Shown: piece after piece, positions 60,655-64,000 of the stretch
How the letters are laid out: each line of letters starts with the position of its first letter
Numbering within the stretch: position 1 is the stretch's first letter
NCBI GenBank assembly: GCA_046262355.1
Contig: JBHEMX010000066.1
Span: forward strand, 17,098-81,097
Direction: 5' to 3'
DNA length: 64,000 nt
Source of the DNA: DATADD01 sp046262355
Lineage (GTDB): Bacteria > Actinomycetota > CADDZG01 > WHSQ01
The notes under the pieces: model-generated
Seen by the model: only the letters and a program-made list of their open reading frames with translations
Database searches by the model: none
Told to the model about the DNA's origin: nothing
Program-made: the position numbers and the translations under genes

Positions 60655-61395
60655 TCAGGCGGTCGCCTCTGAGTGCACCAGCGTGCCGACCTCTTCCCCG
60701 GACAGGATCCGCACCAGGTTGCCGGCCTTCATGTTGAACACGATGATGGGCAGCCCGTTGTCCATGCACAACGAGATCGCGGTCGAATCCATCACCTTGA
60801 GACCGCGCTGGAGGACCTCGATGTAGTCGACCGAATCGAAGAAGCGAGCGTCGGGGTTGAGGAGCGGGTCGGAGTCATAGACCCCATCCACGTGGGTCGC
60901 CTTGAGGATCGCATCCGCACCCATCTCTAGCGCGCGCAACGCGGCCGTGGTGTCGGTCGAGAAGTAGGGGTTTCCGGTTCCTCCGGCAAAGATGACGACG
61001 CGCTCCTTCTCGAGGTGGCGGATCGCCCTTCGTCTTATGTAGGGCTCGGCAAGCTCCTGCATCCAGATCGCCGTCTGCACGCGCGTCTGCACTCCCTCCT
61101 TCTCCAGAGCGTCCTGCAGCGCGAGCGCGTTGATCACTGTCGCCAGCATCCCCATATAGTCGGCCGTCGTCCTGTCGGTGCCCTGAGCCGATGCGGACAG
61201 TCCCCGGATGATGTTGCCGCCGCCGACCACGATCCCGAGTGCAATGCCCATGTTCTTCGCCTCGGCAACCTGGCGCGCGATCGAGGCAACGACGCGTGGA
61301 TCGATGCCGAAGCCGTGCTCTTCGACGGCGAACGCCTCGCCGGAAAGCTTGAGCAGGACCTTCGAGTATCTCGGCGTCGATCCGGAGGGATCCAC
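60655..61395 (-). CDS. pyrH: UMP kinase
   Basis: This 246-residue amino-acid-kinase-fold enzyme phosphorylates UMP. Visible motifs are VLLKLSGEAF, GIVVGGGNIIRG, DYMGMLATVINALALQDALEKEG and the ATP-binding FAGGTGNPYFSTDTTAALRA. The GTG at 61395 has an AGGAGG site. It is flanked by tsf (6 bases) and frr (12 bases), indicating co-transcription. Confidence 0.96.
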   Translation of the reverse strand: MDPSGSTPRYSKVLLKLSGEAFAVEEHGFGIDPRVVASIARQVAEAKNMGIALGIVVGGGNIIRGLSASAQGTDRTTADYMGMLATVINALALQDALEKEGVQTRVQTAIWMQELAEPYIRRRAIRHLEKERVVIFAGGTGNPYFSTDTTAALRALEMGADAILKATHVDGVYDSDPLLNPDARFFDSVDYIEVLQRGLKVMDSTAISLCMDNGLPIIVFNMKAGNLVRILSGEEVGTLVHSEATA

Positions 61396-61401
61396 TGCCT
61401 C

Positions 61402-62025
61402 CTAGGCCCCTCTCTCCTCGCCGACGCGGATGCGGCAGAAGCGTCCGATCGAGATGTTCTCTCCCATCGACGCCTTCGCGTCGTCGATCAGTACGGCGAT
61501 CGACTTGGACTTGTCCTGGATCCACTCCTGCTCGAGCAGAACGTTGGTCTTGTAGAACGCCTCGAGCTTGCCGGTCACGATCTTCTCGACCACCTGCTCC
61601 GGCTTGCCGGAGTCCTTCGCCTGCTTCGCGTAGATGGATGACTCTTCGTCGATAATGGCCTGCGGCACCTCCTCGCGCCTCGTCCAGGAAGGATCCGAGA
61701 ACGAGATGTGCATCGAGATGTCCTTGGCCAGTCTCTCGAAGCCCTCGGTCTTGGCGACGAAGTCAGTCTCGCAGTTGAGCTCGAGGAGGACACCGAGCTT
61801 CGGAGGGTAGTTGGGATCCGGCTTGTGCATGTATGCGTAGACGACGCCCTCGCTCGTGGCGCGACCGGTCCTCTTAGCCGCATCCGCGAGGCCCTTCTCG
61901 CGCAGGATCCGCTTGGCGCCGTCGAGGTCGCCGCCGGCCTCCTCGAGCGCCTTCTTGCAGTCCATCATCCCGGCGCCGGTCGCGTCCCTGAGCGCCTTCA
62001 CGTCGCGCGCGCTTATCTCAGCCAT
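61402..62025 (-). CDS. tsf: Translation elongation factor Ts
   Basis: This 207-residue nucleotide-exchange factor for EF-Tu has the UBA-like start MAEISARDVKALRDATGAGM and the core NCETDFVAK. It is of the short Ts type (about 200 residues), lacking the second dimerisation subdomain seen in E. coli (283 residues). The ATG at 62025 is 34 bases after rpsB. Confidence 0.95.
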   Translation of the reverse strand: MAEISARDVKALRDATGAGMMDCKKALEEAGGDLDGAKRILREKGLADAAKRTGRATSEGVVYAYMHKPDPNYPPKLGVLLELNCETDFVAKTEGFERLAKDISMHISFSDPSWTRREEVPQAIIDEESSIYAKQAKDSGKPEQVVEKIVTGKLEAFYKTNVLLEQEWIQDKSKSIAVLIDDAKASMGENISIGRFCRIRVGEERGA

Positions 62026-62059
62026 GCTCGTCTCCGTTCCTATGTGCAGATCGTCGTGC

Positions 62060-62938
62060 TCACCGGCCTGCTTGCCCACCCGAGGTCGTCTCCTGCGGCG
62101 CCGGCGCATCTTCCGCTCGTTCCCGCTCGGCTTCCTCCTCGGCTTCGAGCTGCAGCTCCCATTCGGCCTTAGGCTGAGATTCAGCGGTCGGGAGGACCTC
62201 CGCCGGTTCCTTGGCCACCTGCATCCCCGCGGCTGCGCCCTCGGCGCTGTCGGGACGCATCGACTTGCCCTCGATCACCGCGTCGGCCACGATGCGCGTG
62301 AGTAGCGCCCCCGAGCGGATCGCGTCGTCGTTGCCCGGGATGCCGAAGTCGACCTCCTCGGGATCGCAGTTCGTGTCCAGCACCGCCACGATGGGGATGC
62401 CCAGCTTGCGAGCTTCCCGGACTGCGATCTCTTCCTTCTTCGTATCCAAGATGTAGATCGCGTCCGGGAGGCGATCGAGGTCTCGGATGCCGCTGAGGTT
62501 GCGCCGGAGCTTGTCGTACTCGTGCCGGATGCGCAGGCCTTCCTTCTTCGGCAGCCCGTCAAGGGCGCCGCTCGCGACCATCTCCTCGAGCTCACGCATG
62601 CGCTTGATGCGGTCGTGGATCGTGCGGAAGTTGGTCAGCATCCCGCCCAACCAGCGGAAGTTGACATAGGGGCTGCCGGCGCGCTGGGCCTCTTTCTCGA
62701 GCACGTCTTGGAGCTGGCGCTTGGTCGCCACGAACAGGACCGTCCCACCGGCCGCGACGCGGTCTCGGATGAACGTGTAGGACTTCTCGATCCCGGACAT
62801 CGTCTGGTGGAGATCCAGGATGTAGATCCCGTTGCGCTCGGTGAAGATGAAGCGCTTCATCTTGGGGTTCCAGCGACGCGTCTGGTGGCCGAAGTGCACG
62901 CCGGCCTCTAGAAGCTGTCGCAGGGTCACGACAGGCAT
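62060..62938 (-). CDS. rpsB: 30S ribosomal protein uS2
   Basis: This 292-residue protein has the uS2 motifs LLEAGVHFGHQTRRWNPKMK (9-28), VNFRWLGGMLTNFRTI and the DTNCDPEEVDFGIPGNDDA region. A Glu/Ala-rich C-terminal tail (about 60 residues) makes it longer than the 240-residue core, as often in Actinobacteria. It heads the rpsB-tsf-pyrH-frr-cdsA-dxr-rseP operon. Confidence 0.96.
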   Translation of the reverse strand: MPVVTLRQLLEAGVHFGHQTRRWNPKMKRFIFTERNGIYILDLHQTMSGIEKSYTFIRDRVAAGGTVLFVATKRQLQDVLEKEAQRAGSPYVNFRWLGGMLTNFRTIHDRIKRMRELEEMVASGALDGLPKKEGLRIRHEYDKLRRNLSGIRDLDRLPDAIYILDTKKEEIAVREARKLGIPIVAVLDTNCDPEEVDFGIPGNDDAIRSGALLTRIVADAVIEGKSMRPDSAEGAAAGMQVAKEPAEVLPTAESQPKAEWELQLEAEEEAERERAEDAPAPQETTSGGQAGR

Positions 62939-63137
62939 GGTGATTCACGCTCCTTCGGTTGTGCCGGGCGCGGCCCGGTCCCTCCACCCGTCAACCCGGG
63001 ATCTCCCCCGGGACCGAAACTCCGACGTTGAGCACGCCGAAGGAAGGACGGATGTGTGTATTTGTGCTGCTCAGAAAGGCTAACACGGCCGGTTCGGGCA
63101 ACGACTCTCGGCCGCGACCTCCCGACGGCGGCCGCGC
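62939..63137 (-). promoter_or_regulatory. rpsB leader with two GC-rich hairpins
   Basis: The 199-base space between whiG and rpsB holds two perfect stems on the minus strand: CCCGGG-N6-CCCGGG (62995-63012) and CCGGGC-CGC-GCCCGG (62964-62978). A GAAGGAGCG ribosome-binding site precedes the ATG. S2 leaders often regulate rpsB-tsf by feedback, but I cannot match this one to a described S2-binding RNA. The A/T-richer stretch at 63050-63085 is the likely promoter. Confidence 0.45.
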
Positions 63138-63959
63138 TCAGTCCGTCCCGGCCCCCTCCGCGATCTTGCCTCGCAGGCCGAGCACGGCCTTCGTATGCAT
63201 CTGGCAAATGCGCGACTCCGTGACCCCGAGCACCTGGCCAATCTCCGCGAGCGTGAGGCCCTCGTAGTAGTACAGCGTCACGACGATCTTCTCTCGCTCC
63301 GGAAGTCTGTTGATCGCCTCGGCAAGGATCGACTTCATCTCCTCCGCCTCGACCGTGTCCACCGGCCCGGCCGTCTTGGTGTCCTCGAGCGTCTCCACGA
63401 GCGACAGCTTGTCGCCCCTCTCGCCCTCCACGGACATGAGCTCGTCGAGCGCCACGAGCGAGACGGTCGAGAGCTGCGTGTAGATGTGGTTGAGCTCGTC
63501 GGTGGTGACGCTCATCTCCGCGGCGATCTCCGCGTCCGACGGCGGGCGCTTGAGCTTGTTCTCGAGGCTCGTATATGCCTTCTCGACCTCGCGCGCCTTG
63601 AAACGCACCGACCTCGGGACCCAATCGATCGCCCTCAGCTCGTCGATGATCGAGCCGCGTATACGGCTGATGGCGTAAGTCTCGAACTTGATGCCTCGGT
63701 CACGGTCGTACTTGTCGATCGCGTCGATCAGCCCGAAGATGCCGTAGGAGACGAGGTCGGCCTGTTCGATGTTCGCCGGCAACCCCACCGCGACCCGGCC
63801 GGCGACGTACTTCACGAGAGGCGAGTAATGAAGGATGAGAAGGTCGCGCGCCTCGCTCGAACCACTCCCCTTGTAGTCGTCCCACGCCGACGTAAGGCTG
63901 TCGTCGTCCGCGGCCGCCTGGCGGCGCGCCGCCTCAGGCTCTTGGATGGCTCCGCTCAT
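63138..63959 (-). CDS. whiG: RNA polymerase sigma factor, WhiG/FliA (sigma-28) type
   Basis: This 273-residue sigma factor has region 2 (LLILHYSPLVKYVAGRVAVGLP and DLVSYGIFGLIDAIDKYDRDRGIKFETYA). Region 3 contains the WVPRSVRFKAREVEKA segment. Region 4 contains the recognition helix LTLAEIGQVLGVTESRICQMHTKAV. In Streptomyces WhiG starts sporulation, and in motile bacteria FliA drives flagellar genes. No target genes are in the window, so the role is open. Its position before rpsB is conserved in Actinobacteria. The ATG at 63959 overlaps the upstream recombinase gene by 26 bases. Confidence 0.92.
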   Translation of the reverse strand: MSGAIQEPEAARRQAAADDDSLTSAWDDYKGSGSSEARDLLILHYSPLVKYVAGRVAVGLPANIEQADLVSYGIFGLIDAIDKYDRDRGIKFETYAISRIRGSIIDELRAIDWVPRSVRFKAREVEKAYTSLENKLKRPPSDAEIAAEMSVTTDELNHIYTQLSTVSLVALDELMSVEGERGDKLSLVETLEDTKTAGPVDTVEAEEMKSILAEAINRLPEREKIVVTLYYYEGLTLAEIGQVLGVTESRICQMHTKAVLGLRGKIAEGAGTD

Positions 63960-64000
63960 ACACCGACCTCAGGCGCTCGTTGGATACGTGCGTGTAGATC
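63934..64000 (-). CDS. Xer-type tyrosine recombinase, C-terminal end (cut by window edge)
   Basis: The last 21 codons read IYTHVSNERLRSVYERSHPR-A and stop TGA at 63934. YTHVS is the conserved catalytic-tyrosine box of XerC/XerD recombinases, and the HPRA ending is typical of them. Whether it is XerC or XerD cannot be decided from this fragment. Its stop lies inside whiG (26-base overlap), so recombinase and sigma factor are probably co-transcribed. Confidence 0.85.
   Translation of the reverse strand, partial: IYTHVSNERLRSVYERSHPRA

Overview
The window is 64 kb of high-GC bacterial chromosome carrying almost only conserved single-copy housekeeping genes. It most likely belongs to a deep-branching, probably uncultivated member of the Actinomycetota. 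The evidence is a WhiG-type sigma factor, a 27-residue bL37 ribosomal protein (an actinobacterial marker), an actinobacterial-type CGAAC-N4-GTTCG LexA box before recA, substrate-binding proteins with Tat or N/C-terminal membrane anchors, and heavy use of GTG/TTG starts with 4-base start/stop overlaps (GTGA, ATGA, TGATG). Both RNase Y and RNase J are encoded, which points away from the best-known Streptomyces/Mycobacterium groups. There are no rRNA genes, no tRNA genes that I could recognise, and no CRISPR array.

Layout. (1) 1-7.9 kb, minus strand: dapF (partial), miaA, a LigB/MEMO-like gene, miaB, rny, recX and recA. recA is interrupted in its P-loop by a 362-residue LAGLIDADG intein. (2) 8.3-23.4 kb: an accessory block between recA and the cinA neighbourhood. 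It holds three coupled amide-bond hydrolases (C45 family, creatininase family, S66 LD-carboxypeptidase), a PYROXD2/CrtI-like FAD oxidoreductase, a small membrane protein, a low-GC glycosyltransferase, a CocE/X-Pro hydrolase, a complete five-gene oligopeptide ABC importer and a VOC protein. (3) 23.5-30.2 kb: a GNAT remnant, thpR, cinA, rimO, a RodZ-like gene and ftsK. (4) 30.3-33.1 kb: a polyamine-type binding lipoprotein divergent from a nitrilase, with a TetR regulator and a matching palindromic operator.

(5) 33.1-49 kb: rnj, dapA, a lipoprotein gene, dapB, an M16 protease gene, pnp, rpsO, ribF, truB, nrnA, rbfA, ylxP, infB, ylxR, nusA and rimP. This is a translation/RNA-processing supercluster read on the minus strand. 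(6) 49-57 kb: bL37 (plus strand), ispG, then an ABC exporter (FtsX-type permease and two ATPases, plus strand). Next comes a 2.0-kb insert carrying a low-GC sulfatase and a frameshifted transposase remnant. The insert is bounded by a perfect 51-bp direct repeat that duplicates the 3' end of rseP. (7) 56.7-64 kb: rseP, dxr, cdsA, frr, pyrH, tsf, rpsB, whiG and the 3' end of a Xer-type recombinase gene.

The most unusual signals are the att-like 51-bp repeat around the sulfatase insert, a dispersed GC-rich mini-repeat that adds in-frame AAGSAGAQKQRG units to RNase J and recurs between cdsA and dxr, the palindromic operator/promoter overlap at 31.6 kb, a BlaI/MecI-like palindrome before the exporter, and the peptide/amide uptake-and-hydrolysis block. 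All calls rest on reading the sequence; no database search was run.
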